NCBI RefSeq assembly: GCF_048265165.1
Contig: NZ_JBLXCD010000008.1
Coordinates: 1-64,000, forward strand
DNA from: Oceanospirillum sp048265165
Lineage (GTDB): Bacteria; Pseudomonadota; Gammaproteobacteria; Pseudomonadales; Halomonadaceae
DNA length: 64,000 bases
Direction: 5' to 3'
The translations under genes were made by a program, and so were the position numbers. A model generated the notes under the pieces. The model was not told the DNA's origin, searched no databases, and was given only the letters and a program-made list of their open reading frames with translations. Below, one piece after another: positions 17,889 to 28,500 of the stretch. Numbering within the stretch: position 1 is the first letter of the stretch; every line of letters starts with the position of its first letter.

Positions 17889-20800
17889 TGGTCACCTTTG
17901 TCTCTCAATGTGAGAAAAAAGCCCTGCCCAGAACCCGACGGGTTCTGGATGCCTTTGCTAATCGCATTGGTGATAACACCTGGCAAACCCTAATCACCGA
18001 AGATGGCCTGCTGACCGTCAAAAAAATGCTGCGCCAAACCGCCAGTAAAAGCACCGCCGTAAGTTGCCACTGGGTACGCTCCCGATCCCGCAGCCAACTT
18101 TTGTGGGTGGTAGGCAATAAACGGAAATTTAACAGCGAAGGCATCGTGCCGGTGAATAGCACTGAGAAAGACTTACTCTTTAAAGAGCGATTTGCCCTGA
18201 ATATGGAAGTAATCGCTAATCTGGCTGCTATAGCAGGGTTCTTTCATGATATCGGTAAATCAAATCAGTTGTTTCAGGGTAAATTAGATTTAGATAAACG
18301 CAGTTCTAGCTCCGAACCACTTCGACATGAATGGATATCTTTAAGACTGTTTCAGGCTTTTGTTGGGCTTCAAACGGATCAGCAATGGCTCAGTAAACTT
18401 ACTGAAGTCAATAACTCAACAGAAGACGAAGTGCTAGAGGCTCTGCTTAACTACAGAGATCTTCTGGCAAATAATATTCCTTGCCCATTAACTAATCTTC
18501 CTCCTATTGCCTCGACGGTTGGCTGGTTAATCGTCTCCCATCACAAGTTACCTCAGTACCCATATGGACTCGATAACCCCCCTGATTTAGGGAATATTGA
18601 TTCTTGGCGGGAAATATTTGAACCTTGCTGGAATTCGCCTCAGGTCATATCAAAGCAATGGTCAGAGTTAGTTATTATTAAGAATTGGAGCTTCCCAGTA
18701 GGGACACCATTTAAAAGTGCATTCTGGCAAAACCATATATCTCGCCTTGCAAAACGAGTGCTGAATTGCCAGAGATTTTTTGAACCCGAATGGCAGGCTA
18801 ACCTATCAACCAGGCACCTAGCTCGTTTGTCCTTGATGCTGGCAGATCATGCCGAATCCTCCAGAAAAGATATTGATAATAATCTGTCAGATAGAAATTA
18901 CAGAGCTTATGCTAATACAGATGTTGATGAGCACGGCCAGCGCTATCAAAAGCAGAAACTAGATGAGCACAATATCAGAGTTGGTGAATGGGCTTATAAA
19001 ATAGCATGTGATTTGCCCGGTTTAAGAGATTGCTTAAAAAAGCTGGATAGAATAAAGGCACTTGAAAAGCCTGTGCCACCAGAGTTTAAAAATGAGTTTG
19101 GCTGGCAGGATAAGGCCGCTCAATTAGCTGCAAAAATTAAAGACCAGACCAAAAAACATGGTTTCTTCGGTATCTCTATGGCCTCCACAGGTAAAGGAAA
19201 GACCCGTGCTAATGCCAAAATTATGTATGCCCTATCTGATGAAGGCCAATGTCGTTTTAACGTAGCTCTAGGCTTAAGAACACTCTCTATTCAGACTGCC
19301 AATGCACTCAAGCAAGATCTGTTTGGTTCTGATGAGGCGAGTCAGAAATTAGCAAATCAAAATATCGCTTTGCTAGTAGGGTCTCAGGCTGTTAGGGATT
19401 TACAGCAGATATCTCTGGTAAATGACTCCAGTGTCGATTCGGATCAGGGTAGTCAATCTAAAGAATCCTTACTGAAAGATGAAGTTGAGCTATTGGATGA
19501 CTTGGATACGGAGTTGTTGGAAAAAATCTCTTGGTGCAAGCATGATCCTAAAATTCTCCGATTATTACATGCACCTATTTTGGTTAGCACTATCGATTAC
19601 TTGATACCCGCAACAGAGGGGGTAAGAGGTGGCCGTCAGATTGCCCCAATGTTACGTCTGTTAACCTCTGATTTGGTACTAGATGAACCAGATGATTTTG
19701 GTATCGATGATTTACCAGCATTGTGTCGCTTAGTCAATTGGGCTGGTATGTTGGGAAGTCGTGTTCTGTTCTCTACAGCTACTATTTCACCTCCTTTTGC
19801 TATCAGCTTATTTGAAGCATATCAAGCCGGTCGTCAACATTTTGTTCAAGCCCATGGCGAACAAGATAGAGAAAATAAAATATGCTGTGCTTGGTTTGAT
19901 GAATGTAATAAGCCAGAAGAGATCTTGGCACAAGATAGTAAGCAATTTTCGCAAGCTCATAATGATTATGTGACTAAAAGAGACTATCAGCTTAGCAAAT
20001 TACAGAAAATATTAAGAAAAGGTAAATTGGTTGATTTTGATTCTATTTCGGCACCTACTCCCAGCGTAGCTTTCTCAGAGCGTATTTATCAATCGATTAA
20101 AGAGCTGCATTTTCAGCACCTTATCCCCTTCGGAAATAAGTCTGTATCAATTGGCTTAGTAAGAATGGCTAATATTAATCCATTGGTTCATATTTCTCAG
20201 CAGTTGCTTGAAATGCCAGCGCCTGAAAATACTCAGATTCACTACTGTATTTATCACAGCCAGTACCCTCTTCTACAGCGTGCCAGTATTGAAAAAATGC
20301 TTGATCGTGCGCTTAAACGTCATAAGGAAGACGAGTGGAAAAATAACTCTGGAATTAAAGACATTATTGGGCAGGGTGATGTTCAGCACCACATCTTCGT
20401 AGTTTTGGCCACATCCGTGGCTGAAGTCGGGCGCGATCATGATTATGACTGGGCTATCGTTGAACCAAGTTCACAGCGCTCAATTATTCAGCTAGCAGGT
20501 CGAATACAGCGTCATCGAATGCAGCCGCCAAGCCAAGAAAATATTCATATATTGGCAAAAAACTATAAAGGTTTAAAAGGAAAAATACCGTGCTTTGAAA
20601 AGCCGGGGTATGAAAACGTTCGCCTACGTTATTCTTCTTCAGACTTAAGAGATTTAAAGATAGAGAGTGAGTTAGGTGCAATTACTGCAAGCCCAAGGCT
20701 ATTGGGTGTTAAAGGCGAACCGGATCTAAGTCAGGGCCATCGGTTTAATAAGTTTTCAGAGCTTGAGTATTTTGCGCAAATGATGAGGCTGGATGGAAAC

Positions 20801-21241
20801 CAAAAGCAGCCTAATCATGCGGCTCAGTGGTGGCAAAGTGATGTGACATGGTGCGGGGAGTTGCAGCGTTTACAACCTTTTAGACGATCAAGAAACAGTG
20901 ATGAATACTGTTTAGCTCTGACCCGAGAGAATAAGCCTGTCTGGCAAAAGAAAAGTCAGGGCGTTTATCCCATAGAATACCTTAATACCACAGATATCAA
21001 GATTCCCCAGAAAGCTCTGCAGTTAGGAGAAAGGGTGAATATTTGGCATCAATTTGACCTGCTGTTAGAGGTTGAATATCTGACTGAGGAGTTTGGGAAA
21101 AGTGAGCAGGCGACGTTGCAAACCTATACTCATGTAGCCCTAGAAGAGCTTGATGAAAATACACCTCAGCAATGGCAATATCAGCCTGAGTTAGGGATTT
21201 ATAAAATATTGCGAAAGGATGAATATGACGATGGTGAGTAG
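17885..21241 (+). CDS. cas3: Cas2-Cas3 fusion nuclease-helicase (type I-F)
   Basis: An 1118-residue fusion typical of type I-F. Residues 1-~95 are the Cas2-like domain (MMVTFVSQCEKKALPRTRRV). An HD nuclease follows (AGFFHDIGKSNQLFQGKL; later LADHAESSRKD). The SF2 helicase has Walker A-like STGKGKTRANAK, a DEAD-like box (LVLDEPDDFG), SATISPPF and a C-terminal motif VI (QLAGRIQRHR). The protein unwinds and degrades DNA marked by the Csy complex and also assists Cas1 in adaptation. The start overlaps the cas1 stop and the end overlaps the csy1 start region. All motifs appear intact. The gene is AT-richer than the housekeeping genes nearby, consistent with horizontal origin. Confidence 0.95.
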   Translation: MMVTFVSQCEKKALPRTRRVLDAFANRIGDNTWQTLITEDGLLTVKKMLRQTASKSTAVSCHWVRSRSRSQLLWVVGNKRKFNSEGIVPVNSTEKDLLFKERFALNMEVIANLAAIAGFFHDIGKSNQLFQGKLDLDKRSSSSEPLRHEWISLRLFQAFVGLQTDQQWLSKLTEVNNSTEDEVLEALLNYRDLLANNIPCPLTNLPPIASTVGWLIVSHHKLPQYPYGLDNPPDLGNIDSWREIFEPCWNSPQVISKQWSELVIIKNWSFPVGTPFKSAFWQNHISRLAKRVLNCQRFFEPEWQANLSTRHLARLSLMLADHAESSRKDIDNNLSDRNYRAYANTDVDEHGQRYQKQKLDEHNIRVGEWAYKIACDLPGLRDCLKKLDRIKALEKPVPPEFKNEFGWQDKAAQLAAKIKDQTKKHGFFGISMASTGKGKTRANAKIMYALSDEGQCRFNVALGLRTLSIQTANALKQDLFGSDEASQKLANQNIALLVGSQAVRDLQQISLVNDSSVDSDQGSQSKESLLKDEVELLDDLDTELLEKISWCKHDPKILRLLHAPILVSTIDYLIPATEGVRGGRQIAPMLRLLTSDLVLDEPDDFGIDDLPALCRLVNWAGMLGSRVLFSTATISPPFAISLFEAYQAGRQHFVQAHGEQDRENKICCAWFDECNKPEEILAQDSKQFSQAHNDYVTKRDYQLSKLQKILRKGKLVDFDSISAPTPSVAFSERIYQSIKELHFQHLIPFGNKSVSIGLVRMANINPLVHISQQLLEMPAPENTQIHYCIYHSQYPLLQRASIEKMLDRALKRHKEDEWKNNSGIKDIIGQGDVQHHIFVVLATSVAEVGRDHDYDWAIVEPSSQRSIIQLAGRIQRHRMQPPSQENIHILAKNYKGLKGKIPCFEKPGYENVRLRYSSSDLRDLKIESELGAITASPRLLGVKGEPDLSQGHRFNKFSELEYFAQMMRLDGNQKQPNHAAQWWQSDVTWCGELQRLQPFRRSRNSDEYCLALTRENKPVWQKKSQGVYPIEYLNTTDIKIPQKALQLGERVNIWHQFDLLLEVEYLTEEFGKSEQATLQTYTHVALEELDENTPQQWQYQPELGIYKILRKDEYDDGE

Positions 21242-22742
21242 TCAAACGTCTCAAGCGCTGGCTAAAGGCATAGCGATTTACTTAGCAAAGCGGCGAGATG
21301 CAAAAGAAGAAAATTATCTGAAATCTAAGCCGCAGACAAAAAAAGGAGTCGTGAGTAAGGGAATAAATACCCGGTTGCTCAGTATTGCAAAGCGTCTATC
21401 CGGTAATAGTGATGCCGTTAAAACCGTTGAGAAAACCAAGAAAACAAAAGAGCAAACTGCTTTGGCTTTTCAGCAGAAAAAATATCAAACACTGCTTGAC
21501 CTGATAGGAGAAGACGTTGTTGATAACGAGCTGCATGATCTTAAAAGTGAATATATAGGCTTTGTTGCAGAGCTTAATGAACAACATATACCAGCGGTTT
21601 GGCTGGATGAATGGGTCGAGAAAGCCAACGATATCAGCTTTGCGACTCATGTCGCCAAACTGACCCATTCCAGCAGTAAAGGAAGTAGTGTTTTAGATGC
21701 CTCCAAGTGCCAAGACAACCGTTATCTCACAACTAACAGCTTGGTCAATCCCTGTATTGATACCGCATCTTCTAATGCGGCATCTTTACCTATTGCCGAT
21801 ATTTTAAAGGTCAGTAGTGATGGCTATTCAGTATTGGACTGCTTAAAAGCGGATTGCTATGAATGTTTTGATGCATTTACAGCAGATCAGGCTCAGGTTC
21901 AGCGTTGGGTGAGCGGGTTAAAGCAAGCTTATGACAGTGATAAGAAACAAAGTTATTTCTTGTCGAAGCAGGTTTACTTTCCAATAGCTACAAATCAATA
22001 CCATTTGTTATTACCTCTCACATCTTCATCTTTAGCTCAGGAAATGCATTTAGAGTTTCGTAAGTTTTTTGATGATGAAGCGCAGGTTAAAGCTAGAGAT
22101 CAGTATAAAAAGGATAAGTATAGCTCAACGGTACGAGTCAGCTACCCGAACAAAGCTAAGTTAAATATCACTGGTTCTAATCACTCCAATGCATCGGCTT
22201 TGAATGGTGTAAGAGGTGGGAAAATAACCCTGTTATCTACCCAGCCGCCACAGTGGATAACTCAAACTGTCAGCTTCAGGCAAGTCGATGGGCTTTTTAA
22301 CAAGCAGTTGGCCTATCAGTTGATGCCAGAAATTCGGGAACTCCAAAAGTACTTTAAGTTACTCAAAAGCAAAGACCTTAGCGAAAGTAAACCTGAACGT
22401 CGCAACGCTCTCATCAATAAATTAAATGACATTATTAGCGAGTTATTTGACTTCATTCTAGTAGTGAATCAAAACGAAAAACCGGGTTGGACATTACAGA
22501 GTGAATTACCTATTGAGTATCAGCTATTGTTTGAGCCTTGGCGGGATGATGACGCCAGTAAGGCAGAAAAAATAACGACAGAGTGGCAGAAAGAAATTAG
22601 TAGAGACTTCTCATTTTGGCTAAGCAAGCATCTTAATGAGAAAGGCAAGCTTGAGCTGAATCCGAGGCAAATAAAAGGTCTGGAAAAAGTATTTGCTCTG
22701 CGTCTAAGGGTGTTTGTTGCGGAACAGGAGGTTGCATTATGA
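21225..22742 (+). CDS. csy1: Csy1 / Cas8f, large subunit of the I-F Cascade
   Basis: About 505 residues, somewhat longer than the commonly seen ~430. Csy1 forms the Cascade tail with Csy2, binds the crRNA 5' handle and recognises the PAM. Several ATGs lie close together (21219, 21225, 21231). I choose 21225 because AAAGGA at 21212-21217 gives normal spacing there. Family features include the C-terminal half with FDFILVVNQ and LPIEYQLLFEPWR. The extra length seems to lie in the Lys-rich N-terminal ~100 residues. The stop overlaps the Csy2 start (ATGA). Confidence 0.9.
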   Translation: MTMVSSQTSQALAKGIAIYLAKRRDAKEENYLKSKPQTKKGVVSKGINTRLLSIAKRLSGNSDAVKTVEKTKKTKEQTALAFQQKKYQTLLDLIGEDVVDNELHDLKSEYIGFVAELNEQHIPAVWLDEWVEKANDISFATHVAKLTHSSSKGSSVLDASKCQDNRYLTTNSLVNPCIDTASSNAASLPIADILKVSSDGYSVLDCLKADCYECFDAFTADQAQVQRWVSGLKQAYDSDKKQSYFLSKQVYFPIATNQYHLLLPLTSSSLAQEMHLEFRKFFDDEAQVKARDQYKKDKYSSTVRVSYPNKAKLNITGSNHSNASALNGVRGGKITLLSTQPPQWITQTVSFRQVDGLFNKQLAYQLMPEIRELQKYFKLLKSKDLSESKPERRNALINKLNDIISELFDFILVVNQNEKPGWTLQSELPIEYQLLFEPWRDDDASKAEKITTEWQKEISRDFSFWLSKHLNEKGKLELNPRQIKGLEKVFALRLRVFVAEQEVAL

Positions 22743-23785
22743 GTCAGTATCTCGTTTTAAGCCGTATCAAAATTCAAAATGCGAACACTATTGCAGGTTT
22801 TACTTGGGGCTTCCCAGCTATTACTTCATTTTTAGGTTTCACTCATGCATTAAATCGAAAGCTTTCAGATAGCTATAACGGTGATTACCCCTGTGAATTG
22901 AGCGGCTGTATGGTGATTGCTAATAGGGCTGATAATAAAGTTTATAGGCCTAAAAAATTTTCGGATTTCGAGTTCATACAAAGTAAAACCCCACCGGTAT
23001 TAGCTAAGCATAAAAATAGCTCACCGCCCATTATTGAAGAAGGTAAAGTTAACCTGACCGTCAGTTTGGTAATTGAGCTAGATACACCGTTATCACTTAC
23101 GTCAGATAAAAGTGTTGAGTTTGAAAACTATATTGAATCTTTATGTCGGTCTATGCATATTGCAGGCGGTACTGTACTTGATCTTGCCAAAGTAAAACTC
23201 TTGTCTGCCAGCACGGAAGAACAGCACAGAACGCTGATCAATAAGGTAAAACGATTATGTATGCCGGGTTTTGTCCTAAAGGATCGAAGCGATGACCTGC
23301 AACAGCGGGTAGAGGAGATTACATCTCAATCCGATGTAGAACTACCCCAGCCGAGACTGAACGCATGGCTTGACTTTTCGGCACTTAAATTTGTAGCTCA
23401 ACCGAAGCTAAAAGAAGGACAAACTCAGCCGGATGAGCAAACTGATGCTACTTGGGGTTACGAGTCTAAGGTTTATAAAGGCTATTTAGTACCCCTTATG
23501 GTTGGCTATAAGGCGATCAGTGATGTTTATGAGGCTGGTCAGATTGAAAATACCCGAGATCCAGATACCCCTGCTTGTTTTGTTGAAGCCGTACACTCAG
23601 TAGGTGAGTGGGTCAGTATGCATAGAGTTAGAAATCTTGATGAATTTATTTGGTGCTACCACCAACAGGATGAATGGTACTTATGTCAACAAGCCCCTAA
23701 TGAGGCGGATGATGTAAACCATCTTCACATTGATACAAACCAATCTCAATCTGATATTGATGAACAAGTGCTTAACCTATTTTAA
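22739..23785 (+). CDS. csy2: Csy2 / Cas5f, I-F Cascade subunit
   Basis: A 348-residue Cas5-type RAMP protein that pairs with Csy1 at the 5' end of the crRNA. The N-terminus (YLVLSRIKIQNANTIAGFTWGFPAITSFLGF) is characteristic of Csy2. A strong AGGAGG precedes the start, which overlaps the csy1 stop. Confidence 0.93.
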   Translation: MSQYLVLSRIKIQNANTIAGFTWGFPAITSFLGFTHALNRKLSDSYNGDYPCELSGCMVIANRADNKVYRPKKFSDFEFIQSKTPPVLAKHKNSSPPIIEEGKVNLTVSLVIELDTPLSLTSDKSVEFENYIESLCRSMHIAGGTVLDLAKVKLLSASTEEQHRTLINKVKRLCMPGFVLKDRSDDLQQRVEEITSQSDVELPQPRLNAWLDFSALKFVAQPKLKEGQTQPDEQTDATWGYESKVYKGYLVPLMVGYKAISDVYEAGQIENTRDPDTPACFVEAVHSVGEWVSMHRVRNLDEFIWCYHQQDEWYLCQQAPNEADDVNHLHIDTNQSQSDIDEQVLNLF

Positions 23786-23794
23786 GGATGAAAC

Positions 23795-24802
23795 ATGTCT
23801 ACTTATACTTTGCCTTCCGTATTAGCGTTTGACCGTAAACTAGAGCCATCAGATGGTGTTATGTTTTCAGGTAGCTGGTTAGATATTAACAATGAAGATA
23901 ACTGGCAGCCTATCAAGCTATTTGATCGTCGTAATCGTGCTGTAAAAAGTAACTTCACTAAAGAAGTTTTAGACAATGAGGAAGCACTCCAGAAGCAGAT
24001 CGCCGAAGCGAATTTATCTTGGGGAGACGATGCGGCTCTTAAGCATGGTCAGGATACATTACGTTTAAGTTTTAGCCTGCGGGTGGTAGCGGGGGTTGAT
24101 AACCCTACAGCCTGCAACAATACGGAGTTTGCGAATCGCTTTAAGGAAGTGATAGCCGATTATGTGCAAATAGGCATTAAAGAGCTGGCTGACCGATATG
24201 CATACAATATAGCAAATGGTCGTTTTCTATGGCGTAACCGAGTAGGTGCAGAGCAGGTTAGGATTCGTGTCTCAGGCCGCTGCCTAGCTGAAACCCTAGA
24301 ATTTGACGCTTATAACTATTCCCTTCATGCCACCCGATCTGATGACAGCCAAGTCGCGAAACTAGCTCAGGTAATTCTGTCTGGCTTAACAGGTGAAGAG
24401 AGGCCTGTACTTAAAATAGAAGCATTTGCTCAACTGGGTGATACGCAGCGAGTGTGGCCTTCTCAGGAAATGGTGTTGAATTCACCTAAGGGTGAGAAAA
24501 GTCGCCACCTCTTTAAACTAGATGATGTGGCCGCTATGCATTGTGAAAAAATCGGTAATGCATTGCGCACCATAGATGACTGGTACCCGACATTCAGTGA
24601 GACCAATAAGCCTATCGCAATTGAAGCATACGGCTCCGTTACTCAGCGGGGCATTGCTTATCGTTCCAGTAAAAACGATTTTAAAACCTTACTGCTTAAA
24701 TGGCTAAATAGCGGAAGTACTGAGCAATTGAGCGAAAATGATAAACATTTTGTAGTGGCAATGCTGATTAGAGGCGGTGTGTTTGGTGAAGGTGAGAGCT
24801 AG
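23795..24802 (+). CDS. csy3: Csy3 / Cas7f, I-F Cascade backbone
   Basis: A 335-residue Cas7-type protein that forms the six-subunit filament along the crRNA spacer. The start LPSVLAFDRKLEPSDGVMF and the motifs FLWRNRVGAEQVRIRV and QRVWPSQEMV are typical. It has a good AAGGATG ribosome site and lies 9 bp after csy2. Confidence 0.94.
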   Translation: MSTYTLPSVLAFDRKLEPSDGVMFSGSWLDINNEDNWQPIKLFDRRNRAVKSNFTKEVLDNEEALQKQIAEANLSWGDDAALKHGQDTLRLSFSLRVVAGVDNPTACNNTEFANRFKEVIADYVQIGIKELADRYAYNIANGRFLWRNRVGAEQVRIRVSGRCLAETLEFDAYNYSLHATRSDDSQVAKLAQVILSGLTGEERPVLKIEAFAQLGDTQRVWPSQEMVLNSPKGEKSRHLFKLDDVAAMHCEKIGNALRTIDDWYPTFSETNKPIAIEAYGSVTQRGIAYRSSKNDFKTLLLKWLNSGSTEQLSENDKHFVVAMLIRGGVFGEGES

Positions 24803-24810
24803 GAGTTTTT

Positions 24811-25443
24811 ATGAACTACTACCAAGATATCACCCTGCTGCCGGATGCTGATATTGCACTGGGTTTTCTTTGGCAGAAAATCTATCAGCAAGTACATATC
24901 GCCTTGGTTGAGCAGAAGGTGGATGCACAGCATAGTGCTATAGCGGTCAGCTTTCCGACTTATGGCAGTAAAGGCTTTCCTTTGGGTAATAAACTGAGGG
25001 TACTGGCTAAAGAAAAAGAGCAATTGGAAGCATTAAATCTGGCCGGTTTTCTAAGTCGATTTGAGGATTACACGCATCTTAAATCAATACAGCCAGTGCC
25101 GGAGGGTGCACCTCTTGTTGCGTTTGTTCGCAAGAATATAAAAGGACAGGCCCGTATCGAAAAAGATATGCAGGCTAAAGCGGAGCTTTGGGCAAAAAAA
25201 TCAGGGCAAAGTATTGCAGACTGCCTAAAGCAGCTTGAAAAAACCAAGCCAAAGGCAGAATCAAAAGCGCCTTTTATTTGGATGGAAAGCCAAGAAACCA
25301 AAGCGAGCAACCCTGAAGGAGCCGCCAAGTTTCCGCTGTTTATTGAGCGAATAAAGATCAGTAACACACAAGAGGGGCTTTTTAACTGCTACGGCCTAAG
25401 TGCCTTCAGTGGGGATAAAGCTTCCACTGTTCCTGATTTTTAA
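24811..25443 (+). CDS. cas6f: Csy4 / Cas6f crRNA endoribonuclease
   Basis: A 210-residue protein, slightly longer than the ~187-residue Pseudomonas homologue. Cas6f cuts pre-crRNA at the base of the repeat hairpin and remains bound to the 3' end. The start (MNYYQDITLLPDADIALGFL) and the C-terminal 'LFNCYGLS' motif are diagnostic. His29, the position of the catalytic His, is present (QQVHIALVEQ). It is the last gene before the array leader. The downstream repeats have the expected 5-bp stem with a 5-nt loop. Confidence 0.93.
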   Translation: MNYYQDITLLPDADIALGFLWQKIYQQVHIALVEQKVDAQHSAIAVSFPTYGSKGFPLGNKLRVLAKEKEQLEALNLAGFLSRFEDYTHLKSIQPVPEGAPLVAFVRKNIKGQARIEKDMQAKAELWAKKSGQSIADCLKQLEKTKPKAESKAPFIWMESQETKASNPEGAAKFPLFIERIKISNTQEGLFNCYGLSAFSGDKASTVPDF

Positions 25444-25571
25444 CCAAAAAAAACGCTCTTTAAAAATAGATAATAAAAACAAATAGTTACAGCAAGGCTA
25501 AAAATAAAGGTATTTATTAGTATTTTTATCTAAGTCTCTGCTGTAGCTATTTTTTGTGGTAAATTTTCATT
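25444..25571 (+). promoter_or_regulatory. CRISPR leader
   Basis: The 128 bp between cas6f and the first repeat are strongly AT-rich, as expected of a leader carrying the pre-crRNA promoter and integration signals. An imperfect 11-bp inverted repeat, TAGTTACAGCA (25484-25494) and TGCTGTAGCTA (25539-25549), brackets the A/T-rich core. The opposite end of the array has the degenerate repeat, which confirms the leader side. Confidence 0.8.
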
Positions 25572-28500
25572 GTTCACCGCCACGCAGGCGGCTTAGAAAG
25601 TGTATCGCTTAACGAGCTGGCATCAGTTTTAGTTCACCGCCACGCAGGCGGCTTAGAAATGAAAGAGCTTCGGGAAGACGCGGTGATCGTCGTTCACCGC
25701 CACGCAGGCGGCTTAGAAACACCGAAGGCGCAGAGATCGACTACCGAGAAAGTTCACCGCCACGCAGGCGGCTTAGAAAAGCAGCAGGCCGCCACCTAAC
25801 AGCGCAGGCATGTTCACCGCCACGCAGGCGGCTTAGAAAAGTGTTATATGACACAGATCCACCATACGTATGTTCACCGCCACGCAGGCGGCTTAGAAAG
25901 CCGATTCGTAAAACCAGCATCAATAAATTTTGTTCACCGCCACGCAGGCGGCTTAGAAAATCAATAAGTCCGTCAAGCTCTCCAAGTTTCGGTTCACCGC
26001 CACGCAGGCGGCTTAGAAAAGTGTGATGGCGCTGAAAAAATACGGCGGTAAGTTCACCGCCACGCAGGCGGCTTAGAAACATAAAAATTGCACCAAGGTT
26101 TTCCAGCTGGAGTTCACCGCCACGCAGGCGGCTTAGAAAGTTCTGAGGTGGTATTTATGTTCGCTGATAGTGTTCACCGCCACGCAGGCGGCTTAGAAAG
26201 CTCAGGAAAGGCTCTATTCGGTCAGAAGATAGTTCACCGCCACGCAGGCGGCTTAGAAATGATTCAACAGCGGACAGTAGTGCACGGCCTTGTTCACCGC
26301 CACGCAGGCGGCTTAGAAAGTGTAGTCGGCTAGTTGTGGCAAATCCCCAGTGTTCACCGCCACGCAGGCGGCTTAGAAAGCCTGAGTGGGTTTTCCGGGT
26401 TCGGAAGGCAGGTTCACCGCCACGCAGGCGGCTTAGAAATGATGACGGACACCGACTGGAAATCCGCAAACGTTCACCGCCACGCAGGCGGCTTAGAAAT
26501 GTAGTAGGAGGCCCGATCGACAATGGTTGGTGTTCACCGCCACGCAGGCGGCTTAGAAAAGCCTGCCGCTGAACCTACCCCAGATCTGAAGGTTCACCGC
26601 CACGCAGGCGGCTTAGAAAGTAACTGTCGGAAATACCCGTATACTGGCATAGTTCACCGCCACGCAGGCGGCTTAGAAAGCTTGATCATCCGCACCGTTA
26701 TGCCTCGTCTTGTTCACCGCCACGCAGGCGGCTTAGAAAATTTTGTATAGGTTCGCACCTGGCGGCCTAAAGTTCACCGCCACGCAGGCGGCTTAGAAAA
26801 ACAATATCAATTTTAAATCCTCGATGATTAAGTTCACCGCCACGCAGGCGGCTTAGAAATTTTTATCTCTGATCTGCTCAAGCAGCTTAATGTTCACCGC
26901 CACGCAGGCGGCTTAGAAAATCAGGATGATCTGACTGCTCAATAAACAAATGTTCACCGCCACGCAGGCGGCTTAGAAAAGTATTCATAACCAGTTCACC
27001 GTTAGCACTATGTTCACCGCCACGCAGGCGGCTTAGAAAAGCGGCATCAGTCTGCCAACGTATACGCTGGGGTTCACCGCCACGCAGGCGGCTTAGAAAC
27101 GCATCGAGCAAGACTACCAAGAGCGTATCGCGTTCACCGCCACGCAGGCGGCTTAGAAATGACAGACCTTTAAGAGACAGCTCGCTAGGATGTTCACCGC
27201 CACGCAGGCGGCTTAGAAAGCTCAAAGCCGTGCATTCCAAGACACTGCATCGTTCACCGCCACGCAGGCGGCATAGAAAAGTAGCGACTCAGTTGGTCAA
27301 CCGGTATCGGAGTTCACCGCCACGCAGGCGGCTTAGAAATTTCTGTGTGGAACGTAACGCTCACACCTTCAGTTCACCGCCACGCAGGCGGCTTAGAAAA
27401 GATTGAAATGCTACATGCAATTAATAACTTAGTTCACCGCCACGCAGGCGGCTTAGAAAGTTCTGAGGTGGTATTTATGTTCGCTGATATAGTTCACCGC
27501 CACGCAGGCGGCTTAGAAACAGCGTCCGAGTTGATCTGCATTCGAGGTGATGTTCACCGCCACGCAGGCGGCTTAGAAATACAAACACCGCAACAAGTCA
27601 GGCCAGCGTGGGTTCACCGCCACACAGGCGGCTTAGAAATTTTATCCAGCTTTTGAGCTTAGACATCATAAGTTCACCGCCACACAGGCGGCTTAGAAAA
27701 GATCGTCAAGACTCCAAGCGTCAAACTGGCTGTTCACCGCCACACAGGCGGCTTAGAAAGATCCGTTTTTCTGATCCCGATGCTATGACAAGTTCACCGC
27801 CACACAGGCGGCTTAGAAATCCACGGCATCACCGACCAGCTCTATCTGGTGGTTCACCGCCACACAGGCGGCTTAGAAAGTATGAACGCTTTTCGCTGGT
27901 TCGATCCCAGCGTTCACCGCCACACAGGCGGCTTAGAAATATTATCCATAAAATCAATTCTTATACAGAGAGTTCACCGCCACACAGGCGGCTTAGAAAA
28001 TTCCGCATCGTACCCGAGCGCGGCCACATCAGTTCACCGCCACACAGGCGGCTTAGAAAAGTCGGGAGGGGACGCAGGAGACAGAGTGACCGTTCACCGC
28101 CACGCAGGCGGCTTAGAAATCTGAGCTGTGCTGTGACGTGCCAGCGGTCAGGTTCACCGCCACGCAGGCGGCTTAGAAAGTGCAAGCGAAAATCTCGCCT
28201 GTTGTCTCGTTGTTCACCGCCACGCAGGCGGCTTAGAAAAAGTCCGGTAAGGAGCTTTCCGTTAGATTGATGTTCACCGCCACGCAGGCGGCTTAGAAAG
28301 CTTGACGATGGTAGTTCGATTGACGGACTTAGTTCACCGCCACGCAGGCGGCTTAGAAAAAAGTGCGTGATTACTGGCTGTCTTATGAGGGGTTCACCGC
28401 CACGCAGGCGGCTTAGAAATCTGACAAGCTGCCTCATTGCAAGAGGATCACGTTCACCGCCACGCAGGCGGCTTAGAAATAGTTATATAACCATTTGTCG

